NCBI GenBank assembly: GCA_037043455.1
Contig: JAWPHD010001438.1
Location: 186,001 to 250,000 of the forward strand
From: Cyrtodaria siliqua
Lineage: Eukaryota > Mollusca > Bivalvia > Adapedonta > Hiatellidae
DNA: 64,000 nt
Direction of reading: 5' to 3'
Position 1 is the stretch's first letter. Each line of letters begins with the position of its first letter. The translations under genes and the position numbers were made by a program. A model generated the notes under the pieces. That model was not told the DNA's origin. It did not search any database and saw only the letters and a list, made by a program, of their open reading frames with translations. Below, piece after piece: positions 12,007 to 24,439 of the stretch.

Positions 12007-12114
12007 TATAATTATTGTACAAACATAATTTCCACGTAACTGAGGGTACTTGTTATGATCATTCATTGTGTTTAGGTCTAGAACAGAAAATATAATTATG
12101 TGTTTAGTCGCACT

Positions 12115-12580
12115 CCTCTACTCCCGCCGTAGCACCTTTAATGCACCTTTAAACTCCATCGGTACCCATTTTAAAGAAACTAACCCGCCAAATAAAGGCA
12201 AAATTACACTACACAGTCGTTTATCAAAACTCCTTGTGTTCAGGTCATACAATACTGTAAATGTGCCGATTAAAAGAATAGGATTTACGGGTTCTTAAAA
12301 TACCCGTGATTGAATATGCCTAAAATTAATTATGAGTTGGTAACTCTTAATTCAAAGTTCCTGTTTTGGGGGTTTGGCCTAACTGGTTAAAGTCGTTTAT
12401 ATTGCTTCTGTAGAGTTCGAATTCTCAATATATGTAGGTTATATATATGCGAACGGTTATATATAGGTGTATAACAACATGGTGGAATACATGTATATAC
12501 CTCGTCGTCAGTAGGTTTAGAAACGGTGTTCATAAGTTGTAAAATATGGCTGTTGTTGGCGGGATAGCTACTTTAATGCA
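12115..12580 (+). repeat. Dispersed repeat family F, copy 2
   Basis: Longest copy: aaagaaactaacccgccaaa, aaaatacccgtgattgaata, gagttggtaactcttaattc, gtcgtcagtaggtttagaaa. Followed at 12573-12656 by a 38-bp unit ttaatgcacgtttaaattcc repeated twice. Confidence 0.75.
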
Positions 12581-12659
12581 CGTTTAAATTCCCATGCACG
12601 GTCCCACCTTTAATGCACGTTTAAATTCCCCTGCACGGTCCCACCTTTAATGCACATTT

Positions 12660-13205
12660 AGGAAATTTTAATTAGTATTCAATATGATACCACAAAAGCC
12701 AAGTCATACATAAACATAAATCAAAAAAAACACTGACTTGTAAATCAATATTTATACAATTTACGGTAGAATACTGTTTTGTTTGCTTTATTTTCAGTTT
12801 TATTTAAATATTGTCCGATAGCAGATGGACAAAAACGTATTTAAAAAGCCTTAGCCGATAGTCATTTACATACTCTACTATTTATGTTTAATCTATAATG
12901 CTTTGTTTGTACAATATTTATGTTCAAAGCACCACACATGTAGATGGCGAACGGTAATAAAAAGATATATTACAACCGGGTATAATAGTCATTAATAACT
13001 GGCAAGCGGTTATACTTAATAAAAAAATGGGTAGAATACAGTGTAGCTGGAGTACATTTATTTATAATTTACAACACATGGCTGGGAAGAGAACGTTTCA
13101 AAACGTTTTTTCAATAGTATTTAGAGGTGACTCAGTTTATAATACACAGAGATGTTGCGCCCACAATATTTTTATGTTTTACATTAACTGTTTGTGTCCA
13201 AGTAT
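12660..13205. other. No gene or recognisable repeat
   Basis: AT-rich sequence with only short ORFs. Confidence 0.45.
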
Positions 13206-13450
13206 CATTTTCCAGCATATTTTAGGCTATGTATGACGGTCGATTTTTTGTGATGGAGGCAGACCACCCACTTATTCCTGGGTATATCCAGTACTGGATA
13301 CCTCCCTTCATCCGTCAGTAAGAATCGACACTTTCTCTCTTATATAAATTAAACTCCCAATGGTATTCAAACCCGCAGTGGTGAGAGACGAGAAGGTTTA
13401 CAACGCAACGTGGTTAACCCATCTACCACGGAGGCTACGAGAGTGGTAGT
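13206..13450 (-). mobile_element. SINE family A, reverse copy
   Basis: Contains ggctatgtatgacggtcgat, agtaagaatcgacactttct and the head in reverse (catctaccacggaggctacg). A truncated family E repeat follows at about 13580-13655. Confidence 0.85.
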
Positions 13451-13669
13451 GTATAAACACAAGCGGAAATAACTGCTTTTGGCTATGTCACATGTTCAGT
13501 CCCCGGTCGGCTCAAACTAAAGACTTTCTACAAATGGTATTAGCAGCTTGCTTGCTTGACGCTCGGCATATCATGTACAGGGTAGTGCTAGGTCTGGTCG
13601 GCACGGTGTCAGTATAAGGCGGCTGTGTAGATATTCCAGTGTGGCAGCAAACAGCTCACGAATCGCTAC

Positions 13670-14270
13670 GCAGAGTTGCCGTTCCTTGCATACACATATA
13701 TCTCTGTCAACGTTTCATCAAATACCAAGAATCTTGGCAAACGAGAAAAAATGATGAAAATGCAAAAAATGTTGATGGCACTAATATGTTTCTGAATTGA
13801 CTTTATATGAAATGCTTAAATTACAAAAGAAAACAATTGTTCGGCTTGAATGTTTAAAATATACAGTTAATTATACTCAGAAATATATTGCGATAGAATA
13901 AAGGTATTTACTTTGGCATATCATTCCGCCGTTAAAACATTCACAATATGCACCACCAAATCGTTCCCATTGGGTTACAGTACAGCATTTTGCTTACCAG
14001 CACTTTCCAGTATCATATAGCTCTTAACAACATACCTTAAATTAAATTACTAACTTAATAGCCTATATATATCAAAATGTAGAAAATAAGTCGTGTTTCT
14101 TTCGACTGTTTACGTGTCGATCAGGAGCCGATAGTTGGTGGTGTCACGGTGTTGAAAATCTGTTCGCCATTTTGATATTTTAGCTATGGTCATGTGACAA
14201 ATTATCATGTGATCGCATGCTATTTTCTTAGAAGTTGACAGAGGTCAATGACGGTCTCTGGTAGAGATTG
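13670..14270 (-). mobile_element. TIR element family I, copy 2 (inverted)
   Basis: Reads in reverse order to 2783-3362: gccgttccttgcatacacat, ataccaagaatcttggcaaa, ccattttgatattttagcta, gacaaattatcatgtgatcg. By eye about nine bases in ten match, with small indels. Confidence 0.85.
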
Positions 14271-14537
14271 GCAGACATCGTCGTGATATGACTAAAGTAT
14301 TGTTAAAAAAACACACAAATCCTTATACATACTGGCATACACACTTCTAGAATACTACAAATCTGTCGCCAGATACTTAACAGGAGATAGTCTCGCCATT
14401 TATAAAATACGGTCATTTCAAATCTTTCTCGAACACATATAAATAACTTTAAGCAACATCGAAAATTCACGAAAAAAACAAATTACTAAAACAATGTGCA
14501 CGAAATCGAATGATGTAGTTTCTGTCTGGGGTTTTGA

Positions 14538-14762
14538 TAGCCTCCGTGCCGGGATGGTAAATATGTTGTGTGTGTAACCTTCTCGCCTCTCACCGCTGTG
14601 GGTTCGAATCCCTCTGGGCGCTCGACTTATAACTGAGAAAATATCGATTCTGACCGATCTGGGGGTGGGGGTGGGGGTGGGGGGGGGGGGTGTATACAGA
14701 ACTGACATTACCCAAGAAAAAGTGAGTGGTGTGCCTGCACCACGAACAACACCATTCAGCCA
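14538..14762 (+). mobile_element. SINE family A copy with a G-rich tract
   Basis: Head agcctccgtgccgggatggt, B box gggttcgaatccc, then a (GGGGGT)n and poly-G run at 14662-14693 in place of the usual body segment. Tail ends caacaccattcagccaa. Confidence 0.85.
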
Positions 14763-15046
14763 ACCTCTGGGGTTTGGGGATTTATTACATGCATAATGTA
14801 TAGCAACACTTTCTACTGATGTGCGTGTAAAACGTAATTTGCCAATAAAATGCATTACTTTAAATCTACCACGAAAAAGCACTCAGCTGATTAAGGAAGT
14901 TTTATAGATGTGATATGTATAAGTTTATGGTCTTCCGATCTCGTTTTACTATTTTATAGCTGAGGGCCTGAAGAAGGGTAACTGTGCGGAACACTGTAAA
15001 ATGCTAAAATGAAATGGGCCAAACCCGTGGGAAATTCAAAATATTT

Positions 15047-15269
15047 GTTTACTTCGTCTAAAACTTGTTCGCCTTCCCGCAGCCCACAGGAAGCTCCACT
15101 TGTCAAATGAGAAAGTGTCGATTCTTTCGGATAGCGGCAGATATACAGTATTGGTTCTAACCAGGATAAAATGGGGTGGCCTGCGTCTATCACAAAAACA
15201 AATTCGACAGCCATATATAGTCTTATATGTGCAAAAAAAAACGCAGAGCGCCATTCAAACAAACAAAAT
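15047..15269 (+). mobile_element. SINE family A copy, B box lost
   Basis: Body matches the family (tgagaaagtgtcgattcttt, tacagtattggttctaacca, ccattcaaacaaacaaa) but the segment over the B box is deleted (cccgcagcccacaggaag). Confidence 0.8.
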
Positions 15270-15388
15270 GTTCTCTTGCTAGTTTTGGAAGCCATATTGA
15301 AATTTCAGTAACATTGCTATTGTGCATTTTTGAGAAAATGGCAAAACACAACGTGTCTGTAGGGTTTTAATTGGGGATGTGGTAATAA

Positions 15389-15499
15389 GATCTCTAGAGC
15401 TCAAACCCAACGCGAGCTAGAGGTCTGCATCTCTAAAACACAATGTTTTGCGTTTTAGAGCCACAGACCTCTGCCTCGCGTGGAGTTTGAGCTCTAGAT
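15389..15499. repeat. Foldback palindrome
   Basis: The arms ctagagctcaaac and gtttgagctctag, then tctaaaac and gttttaga around the loop acaatgttttgc, form an imperfect hairpin of about 110 bp. Confidence 0.8.
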
Positions 15500-16248
15500 G
15501 AGGGTTTTCTGGTGGACCAGCGAATGTTCCTCCCTCAGATCGCTGTATAAGTACGACCTTGTATGTGTTGAATGAGATGTACACCTTACATTAAAACGCA
15601 ACATGATATCTATTATACACTGTGTAGACATGCATGTTAAATTTAAATGCATCTGTACATGTTGCATTGCATAGTTTGACCATGAGTCAATGTTTCGTTA
15701 AATATTTGCGATTGACATTAGCGAACAAGTGTGTGTCTCACATGCAGAGTGTTTGCGGAAGTAGTAAAGGGCGATAACCTGGCACTGTTTATTTATTCCC
15801 ATGGCAACACACGACCGAGTCATTAAATATCAGTTAGTTACCCACCTCGCTTGACGTCAGCATATTAAGGGTAGTGCTTGGACTGATCGACCATATGTTT
15901 CAGCATAATGTGACTGGGTGGGATGGCGTGGTATTCTATAGTCTAGATCATCTGCGACGCTTGCTTGTTTTCAAGACAAACGTCTAGAACAGTTCTCCTA
16001 AAAAAAAGGTTCGACTTTTGCCGTGATTCTGGTATCATTTCTGATTGGCTGAGACAGAAACACCTGCTGTCCTAGATATACAGAAATGCAGAAAGACAAT
16101 GAATTTATAAATAAACAAAGCGGGAAACTTTATCATTATATTGACGAACTAAATACGGATGGTCAGAAATGATTTAATAAAAATAAAAAAATACGGTCAC
16201 ATGCTTCCGGTTTCAAATTAGTTTCTGCACAAACGGTCAAGACGTTTG
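15500..16248. other. No gene seen; one family E fragment
   Basis: Family E at about 15846-15945 (tatgtttcagcataatgtga, ctgggtgggatggcgtg). Otherwise unremarkable. Confidence 0.45.
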
Positions 16249-16542
16249 TATAATTATCGTTTACAATGAAAGTTTGCGAAAAAATAATCATCATTTTATT
16301 GTTTACTCGAATGTGTCCGTAACTGTTACTTTTTATGGACTTTGCAACATTTTTTACAGACCCTTTGTGTGCTCGCGATATTTTTTTAAAATCAAATCTT
16401 GTTTGGAATTCAATGTTTCTGGTATCAAATTAACCGGGTAGGGTAGACCTTGGTTACTAAATAAAGATACTTAAATTTTGTCCACTAGTGTTTTTTTTAT
16501 ATGACTTTATATACCCTGGTCCAAAACATTTTTTACCGAGTA
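16249..16542. mobile_element. TIR element family T, 5'-truncated
   Basis: Starts inside the element at ataattatcgtttacaatga and reaches the right end ggtccaaaacattttttacc. Confidence 0.8.
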
Positions 16543-17012
16543 TATAACAACAGGATACAAAACGGAGTACGCATACATGGTCAAATTGTGCTGTCGTCTG
16601 CACCTCGTTGCCCATGCTATACTTTAGTTATATAACACACTGCTGATAGCCAAGTTTTGTTTTCTATTACACCAACATTTACATTGGGCATACAAACCGT
16701 TAACTTCTGTTATACAAATTGCTTCAACAAAGGGATAGATAAAACATACTTTAAAAAGGGTTAAGTACTGTTGGTATACACTTATATCACTTGTTTTCTT
16801 TTAATCAAAACGTCAGACCATCCGCCACCAAGATGCGCTGGCGGGTCTTTGAAGATACAAAACCTTATGTATACGTTGACATACAATGCACTTAAACCAA
16901 ATAGACAATATTTACAGATTTTTTTTTCTGGTTGTGGTGCAACTTCAATTTAAAGCGACAAATTATACCTACATTACGTGTCAACACGCTCAGGTGTATA
17001 TGAAGTCGTATC
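16543..17012. other. No gene or recognisable repeat
   Basis: AT-rich sequence without sustained ORFs. Confidence 0.45.
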
Positions 17013-17535
17013 TTAAAAGGGTGGATGCACTATTTTCACACAAGGTTTATTTTAAAGGGCTCTGATAAACCTGAAAAAAACACAAAAAATTATCAAAATT
17101 CCATGACAAATAAAGGAGATATGACCTATTAAAAAGTTGCAAAGAACATAAATGGAGGCGGCCATCTTGGAACGATGACGTCATCGCGCCTTTTTACCAT
17201 ATATGACAAAATATATTTTAAAGCAAAGACCATCGCTGCAAATTGATTAAAAATAAATATACAGATGTAAAATGAATAAATTGTATGCTTATTTTTCATT
17301 TGCAGTGATTTTCTTTGCTTTAAAAGACATGTTGTCGATATGCAATATATGGTAAAAAGGCACGATGACGTCATCGTTCCAAGATGGCCGTCTCCCTTAA
17401 TGTGGCTTTGCACATTTTCAGTATTTCATATCTCCTTTATTTTTTTCATTTTGATAATTCTTTTAGCGTATTTTCAAGTTTTTCAGAGCCCTTTAAAATA
17501 AACCTTGTTTGAAAATAGTGAATCAACCCCTTTAA
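17013..17535. mobile_element. Palindromic TGACGTCA MITE, best copy
   Basis: The arms mirror around about 17275. Left: gtggatgcactattttcaca, ataaaggagatatgacctat, ggcggccatcttggaacgat with gacgtcatcg. Right: cgatgacgtcatcgttccaa with gatggccg, catatctcctttattttttt, gaaaatagtgaatcaacccc. Each arm has a perfect TGACGTCA, a CRE-type site. No coding capacity. Confidence 0.88.
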
Positions 17536-18740
17536 TAAGTTACAAACATCAACAACAGCCAGATATGTATGCATTGGTTTTCTGTACCTATCAATGTTGG
17601 GTAGGGTGGGGTAGGGTATACTCCGGGGATTAGACATCACTGATAAAACTGGGATAAGAATTATTCAGAACCCGCTATCAACACGGGGACATTTGATACT
17701 GAGTATATTGGTAGTCCATATGAAATTAGCCATGAGTGATGCTCTGGCGGATGGGAACTTTAGCAGTGAGCTCAGTGCTCAACTTTATACTGCCAAAACT
17801 TATGTAACAGTTACCATTGGTTAATACGTAACAGTAACCATTGGTTAATACATCCCACCCGCGTGTTCTTGTTCACGGGTGTCACCTAGCTACATCCGTG
17901 TTTCTGTAAGCGAGTGACACTTCCCTAACCGCGTGTTTGTCTTTTCGGATCACAGTTGTAGAGTTAACACCTATCACCATTCTGGTTACATACTTATTCC
18001 CTCGACAAATAGAATGCCTATCACACCTCTTTTGACCTCTGAACTATGGTTTCGGTGCTTCGATTCTATGTCAAACATCCGCTATATATCTTCAAGGTTT
18101 TCCCGAAACTTCCAGATAAAAACTTATAGCTACATATTTCAAAATATACAGGAACAAGAGTTACTGGCATATGTGTCTTTATTCATTAATACAAAATACC
18201 ACTTGGTCCATGAGTATACATCTCAACACAACACATGTACATATCGTTGCAGTTTAGGATTGTGAAATATTTAAATGTTTAACAAAAAGTCATATAGTTA
18301 CAAATATCAATATAATGATAACAAGTTACACAATGAAAATAGATTATAAACTCTAAGCCCCACACATATGCGTCTAATTAATATTTGACAATATAGTTTG
18401 CTAAAAATATGTTAAAGACATTAATTAATATAGTTAAGTTCGTTTCGAATTTTGAAACTATTAAAAATAGTATAATTATGTTGCCTGGTTCTTGACAATG
18501 GTTTCTTTTTCAGATGTTAACAATTCCATGAATTTATTATATCTAGATATGATTTATATGCAAACACATGAAAAAGCGAATATGTCTTAGCCCTAGACAA
18601 ATCTGTTATTCGTCCATTCCAGTTTTGTATAAAATTATCAGTAAGCCTTTTCTTAAAGACGGATATTTTTTTATTTATGTTTCCTTCTCCCTCGGCTTAG
18701 ATTTACATTGCGGCTATAGTAAACTGACATGCATATAGAG
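17536..18740. other. No gene or recognisable repeat
   Basis: A 110-codon ORF at 17933-18265 has no motif or supportable splice context. A tandem pair gtaacagt(a)accattggttaatac lies at about 17805-17850. Confidence 0.4.
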
Positions 18741-19392
18741 TCTCCGTGGCCGAATGGTTAACGACGTTGCGTTGTAGACCGTCGCCTCTCACCGCTGCGG
18801 GTTCGAATCCCACTGGGAGCTCGATTTGTAAGTCAGGAAGTGTTGATTCTTACGGATGGCGGGAATTGTACAATACTGGTTCTACCCGGGAAAAGTGGGT
18901 GGTCTGCCACCACAACAAAAAATCGACCGTCATATATACTCTGTAAAAGAAGTTTTGGACCATGGCTGTGTTTGAACCCGTACAATGGTCGCTGAACCAT
19001 GACATTCGACCATAACCCTTATTATCTCAGTTAATAATTCACAATGGATCAACAATCAACAATAATTATCGTATACAATGAAAGTTTGCGAAAAAATAAT
19101 AATCTTTTTATTGGTTACTCGAATGTGTCCGTAACTGTTACTCTTTATGGACTTTGCAACTTGTTTTACAGACCCTTTGAGTGTTCGCGGTATTTTTTTA
19201 AAATCAAATCTTGTTTGGAATTTAATGTTTCTGGTACCAAATTAACCGGGTAGGGTAGACCTTGGTTATTAAAAGAAGATACTTAAATTGTATCCATTAG
19301 TTTTATTTTTATATACCCTGGTCCAAAACTTTTTTTACCGAGTATATAACCTTGCATGTGTTGAAAATGACGTAAAACACCATACAAATCAT
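18741..19392 (+). mobile_element. SINE family A split by a nested TIR element
   Basis: The SINE has the best-preserved tRNA-Ser-like head in the window (ccgtggccgaatggttaacg, B box gggttcgaatccc) and stops at accgtcatata (18936). It resumes at 19345 with tataaccttgcatgtgttga and ends acgtaaaacaccatacaaat. The inserted element occupies 18937-19344. Confidence 0.9.
18937..19344. mobile_element. TIR element family T inserted in a SINE
   Basis: Ends tactctgtaaaagaagtttt and ggtccaaaactttttttacc, then gagta. Flanked by tata on both sides, a TATA (or TA) target duplication, which suggests a Tc1/mariner-type MITE by inference. Confidence 0.88.
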
Positions 19393-19920
19393 TTTGAACA
19401 CACCTCGTATAAGATATTCGAGAGTGGCGTAATATGTTGGACTAAGCGAAACTGCTTTGAGAGGGTCACTAGCTCATTAATAATCGTTATCATTAAGTTG
19501 CACACACTTCGTATGTAGTGCATAGTACCTTACCTAGCAGCCAAAACATTCGGAAGGACTCCCGAGGCATCTTCTATCTTTATCGGAGTATAGCGGGAAA
19601 GGATGACAAAAAGGACAACATAGACGATAGGATGGTTCAGTTTCAGGCCAGAATCCCTAGTCAGTTAAGAATGTCAAATGCTTATATCACCACAGGCGTA
19701 CATTATCGCTTGCGATAGTAATTGTGTTAATCGTACGAATTGAATACCGTTGTTACAATGGTTTGTACAGATAGAACATAAAACTGTAATTGCATTTTAA
19801 GTGTCCTTCGCGCAAAGTACAATGCAATACCTTTGTGTCCGTTTGAATTTCATTGCTTCATGAATGAACAATTTGTATATACATGTATTTATGAATACTT
19901 TGTCATTGTAAATGTTATAT
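19393..19920. other. No gene or recognisable repeat
   Basis: Short ORFs only, without protein-like features. Confidence 0.4.
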
Positions 19921-19927
19921 AAGAAAT

Positions 19928-20155
19928 AGTCTAGATCATCTGGACGCATGCTTATTCCTAGTCTAAATCATATTCGACGCATGCTTATTCCTAGTCTAGA
20001 TCATCTGGATGCATGCTTATTCCTATAGTAAGACATAGTCTAGATCATCTGGACGCATGCTTATTCCTATAGTAAGACATAGTCTAGATCATCTGGACGC
20101 ATGCTTATTCCTAGTCTAGATCATCTGGACGCATGCTTATTCCTATAGTAAGACA
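19928..20155 (+). repeat. Compound minisatellite (about 30 and 44 bp units)
   Basis: The core tagtctagatcatctggacg plus catgcttattcc appears six times. Some copies carry an extra tatagtaagaca, so two unit lengths alternate. Confidence 0.9.
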
Positions 20156-20195
20156 AACCAGACAAAATGACAGAAACACAATGCACTATTTTATA

Positions 20196-20545
20196 AATGT
20201 ATTTATCACATAACTTAAGGTGTGGGAGTGGAATAAAAACATTCTATATTTTTGATATACCACTAATTATATAAGTATGCAAATAAGCCTAGTATTCTCT
20301 GTCAAAAAATGACTATCATCCAATTCCCACGGTAGATGTTGATTTCACGTGTTAAAGCGACAGGCAAAATGCAATAAAAGTCGATATGTGATAAATAGAA
20401 TCTAACATTCGTTCTCATTCATTATTAAACTCTTTAGCAAAAATGATATAACGCTCGGCAAGAGCCTCGCATTATATCATTTTGCCAACGAGTTTAATAA
20501 ATTCAACAGGGAATGAGTACTTATGTAAGATCCTCTGTAAATAAC
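20196..20545 (+). mobile_element. Foldback element family G
   Basis: The central stem gataacgctcggcaag...agcctcgcattatatc lies inside arms with attaaactctttagcaaaaa and ttgccaacgagtttaataaa. The flank has agtcgatatgtgataaatag. Reverse copy at 44277; fragments at 30385 and 31454. Confidence 0.8.
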
Positions 20546-20850
20546 TTCCTCAATATATTCACGAAATAAATGTAGGTGGTCGAACTTACTTAAAAATTAT
20601 TTAAAATATATGGACATATGGTTTCGGTTTCATTCTCTTTCTGCACACAGTCGTTTGTATTTAAAATCAAGCGTCGGAGATGACCAAGACTATATAAGAA
20701 AGGTAGATACAAAAGTCGGAAAGGAAGGTCAACACCCACAGAACACGGCCATCGAATACACTCTTGTAAGCAAGCAAATATAATATATTTAAGAGTAAGA
20801 CTGTCCTCCTTGAATGCTACTTTCCCTGTCCGATCTTTTTATATTTCTTC

Positions 20851-21018
20851 AATTGAATAGTCGCACCAACAGCTAAAGATCATATGGTGACTTTCCAGCA
20901 TCCATTGGTAGAGGAACACTCCGTGTGCCCATATGGACACTTTTCGTGCATGGGCGGGCGCATGGTTGGAACCCCCAATGATCCGCAAGCCAGCTGGATA
21001 GCTTCCACGCATAAGGAT
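20851..21018 (-). mobile_element. SINE family B, reverse truncated copy
   Basis: Contains ttgaatagtcgcaccaacag at the tail side and aagccagctggatagcttcc at the body side; the head is missing. Confidence 0.85.
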
Positions 21019-21261
21019 TCCTGGTTAATCACAAACACAAGTAGCTCAATATAGGGGTTAGTATTGGAACAGTCAGTTGCAAAACAAAGCCGCTGGTAAC
21101 GTAACCGTGGTCTAGGATACAAGAGAACACACTCTTCCGCTTTTGTCAATCCATTATCACTTGACAATCAAATAAAATAAATCCCCGACCAGACCCCACC
21201 AGAGTCTCCTCTGAAACCTATGGAGCATTCATACATATAGCTATACACATTATTTAAGCGT

Positions 21262-21510
21262 TTCAATGGTCAGGACAGTAAAGACGCTGCGTTTAAAACT
21301 TGTTCGCCTCTCATCGCTGGCAGCGGGTTCCAATTCCACTGGGAGCTCGACTTGTAAAGTTAGAAAGTGTCGATTCTTGCGGTGGGCGTAAGGTACAGTA
21401 TACTGCACTGGTTCTATCCAGGGAAAATGCAATGGTATGCCTCTTACCACAAACAAATAAATCGATCGTCATATATGGCCTAATATGTGCTAGCAATCCA
21501 TTCAAACAAA
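21262..21510 (+). mobile_element. SINE family A copy
   Basis: Body gaaagtgtcgattcttgcgg and tail tccattcaaacaaaaac. The B box is damaged (gcgggttccaattcc). Confidence 0.85.
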
Positions 21511-22805
21511 AACTTCTTTCGAATGTGACAAAAACTTGCTATCGAAGTAGTTTCGTAGCACGGATTTCACACTATTCGCCCGTTCATGAGTCATAAATCA
21601 TGTTGTGGCCGCATACTGTGATTCCTAAGTACCGGGACAATGCCGCTTTCATCCCCACTACTAACCCACTGATTCAGGATTACTGTGTCTGGCCACGAGG
21701 TGTACGCTGACCCGAATGTGATACCTTTGCGACATTACATATAGGGGTAATACGTACAAATGATCGGTGTTTAGACGGTCGTGTAGATTTTTGCGGATAA
21801 AGTTACAGCTTACAAGCGTACTATTTTAGTTTCCTTGTTTTTAAATGATTTTAAGTGTACCCGTGTTGGGATGTACACAGTGGGCGGCTTTATCAGAAGC
21901 CTATTGGTTTAAGGCGCTGCATTTTGTCTAGTGTTGCGTTATTCCTGGTCACGCAATTCACCTGCATTCCGCATTTGACTGGGGTTATGACATCAGTTCC
22001 CTAAAAAAATGATGAATGAAGGTAATGTGCCCCAACACAAACATTCCAGGTTCATCCTTCATTTACATCGAAATAAAAAAATGCAGAGCTGATGCAAATT
22101 GTGTTGTAGACGCTTCTTTTTCTTTCGCTTACGCCACGCTGATTAAATCTGGAGCCACGCTGTTTATATATCTCGAGCCAAGCTCATTTTTTTCTCCACC
22201 GCTCAATGAGGACCTGAAACAATACAGGGATGGTGATGCTACTTTAAATGAACATGACAAAAAATATATAAATTATCAAGAATTTGAGGGGCGGGGGAAC
22301 TCTTTTATCATTCGCAAAAATCTCGATCAATGGTCAATATCTGTAATGTTCGGTCAACAACTCCTGAACAGCTTGATATATTTATGTTCGACTACCTCAT
22401 CAATATGTGACTATTATGTCGTGAACCACATCTGTGGTCGTAAAGTCAGTGGTCAATGATGTGGATGTTTTGTCCGGTCCACGACCCCTGAACCGCGAGT
22501 TTAACGTATATAGTTTGACTGTCTCAATATGCACAGATAGTTGTTTTCACAGATATGCAATCATTTTACTCGGGGAAATAATTCTGGCATATCCGACAAA
22601 GTTCAGCCATATTATAATAAATACTTCGGAATCAATGAACACAAACAAGAGCGAAATGTAGCAGACCCGTTTTCGTGAGAGGTAATATAAAATACAACAC
22701 CTCTCACGCCCTTAGCACCGACTTAAGCGGTATTCTACTTTAAAGCCAGAGTGATTGGGCTTTGCAGACCACAAAGGTTCAGTAAATAATAACATTACTG
22801 ACACG
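21511..22805. other. No supportable gene
   Basis: An ATG-started ORF of 147 codons at 22016-22459 has two Cys near the start, but no signal peptide, domain or splice context that I recognise, so it is left uncalled. Confidence 0.4.
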
Positions 22806-23431
22806 TCGAGTTAGAGATGAACCTGTTGCCTTGACTGATATATAATGTGTACAGATGGACCTGTTGCCTTGGCTGATATATAATGTGCACAGATGAACCT
22901 GTTGCCATGACTGATATATAATGTGTACAGATGGACCTGTTGCACTGACTGATATATAATGTGTACAGATGGACCTGTTGCCATGACTGATATATAATGT
23001 GTACAGATGAACCTGTTGCCATGACTGATATATAATGTGTACAGATGGACCTGTTGCATTGACTGATATATGATATATAATGTGTACATATGGACCTGTT
23101 GCATTGACTGATATATAATATGTAAGGATGAACCTGTTGCCTTGACTGATATATAATGTGTACAGATGGACCTGTTGCGTTGACTGATATATGAAATATA
23201 ATGTGTACAGATGGACCTGTTGCATTGACTGATATATAATATGTAAGGATGAACCTGTTGCCTTGACTGATATATAATGTGTACAGATGGACCTGTTGCA
23301 TTGACTGATATATAATATGTAAGGATGAACCTGTTGCCTTGACTGATATATAATATGTAAGGATGAACCTGTTGCATTGACTGATATATAATGTGTACCG
23401 ATGAACCTGTTGCGTTGACTGATATACCATA
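22806..23431 (+). repeat. 38-bp minisatellite, about 16 units
   Basis: The unit gatggacctgttgccttgac plus tgatatataatgtgtaca repeats every 38 bp, with 9-bp insertions (tgatatata, tgaaatata) in two units. Because 38 is not a multiple of 3, three minus-strand frames are each open for 148 to 257 codons with the same shuffled peptide; none is a gene. Confidence 0.95.
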
Positions 23432-23829
23432 AGTACTACATTTTATAGCATTCCTTGACTCAGTCTCCAATGTAACACAGACAGTAGATAACACGGCCAG
23501 TAGTAACATACTATCAGATGTCCGCCTACGCTTAGTCATCTGGATGAGTATGTGTCCATATTTGTGTTTGATATACAGCAACATTTGTTTTATTGTTGAA
23601 GTAAACTTGCTAACGCTTTTGTTTGTTTGATTGTTTGTTTGTTTATATTTACTTATTTATATACCCGTTGTCGGGCATTTGTTGATTTACATATATGGTT
23701 TATATTACTACCATATCATCCGTTATCTGTAGTTTTATCTTCATATATTTTCTTTATTTTTTAATTACTACTTCAGTACTTTATCTTTCATAATTTTTGC
23801 GCACAATGTGACATATTTATGTGTCGACG

Positions 23830-24006
23830 TGGCGTAAAACATCATTCATTCATTCAACACAAGTATAAGGTTATATATGACGGTCGATTTTTTGTTGTGG
23901 AACAGACCAGCAACCTTTCCTGGGTAGAACCAGTACTGTACACCTCCCGCCATCCGTAAGAATCGACACTGCCTCACAAATTGAGCTCCCAGTTGGATTC
24001 GAACGC
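23830..24006 (-). mobile_element. SINE family A, reverse copy
   Basis: Contains ttatatatgacggtcgattt, gtagaaccagtactgtacac and gtaagaatcgacactgcctc; ends in the B box region (gttggattcgaacgc). Confidence 0.85.
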
Positions 24007-24439
24007 AATAACATGCCACATGAAAAACCAACGAGCACAGGCATTGGACAACACATCATATTATGTTATTTTGGGACACTAGCCAGGGGCGTAGCGTGTC
24101 CATTTTCCACGGATGTTGGAGGGGTCTACTCAATATCCCTCTACCTTCACTTTTAATTCATTCTACTTTTTTTTAAGACTTATTGTGTTTATTTATTTTT
24201 GATTTGTCAATGTTACTCACGTGAGTATTTTAGTATGCCACGCTACGCCGCTGCCAGCATCAAAGGGGAATCATATATTAAGTTTTGAAACAAAAGACGC
24301 GTAAACAATATCGAAATATGGAAATGTTTTCAAATATAAAATGTATATACATACATGGATGGCAGTGTCTGCCGGAGACGTGGTTCTAATTTTAAGGCAG
24401 AAGACATTCATATCGTCATATATATCTGTGCAGCTATAT

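Noticed and set aside
22016..22459. 147-codon ATG ORF as a gene
   Set aside because: No recognisable domain, signal peptide, codon bias or splice partners; could arise by chance in 64 kb.
22795..23584. Three overlapping minus-strand ORFs of 148-257 codons
   Set aside because: The 38-bp period shifts frame at each unit, so all three frames code the same scrambled peptide; no splice or start context.
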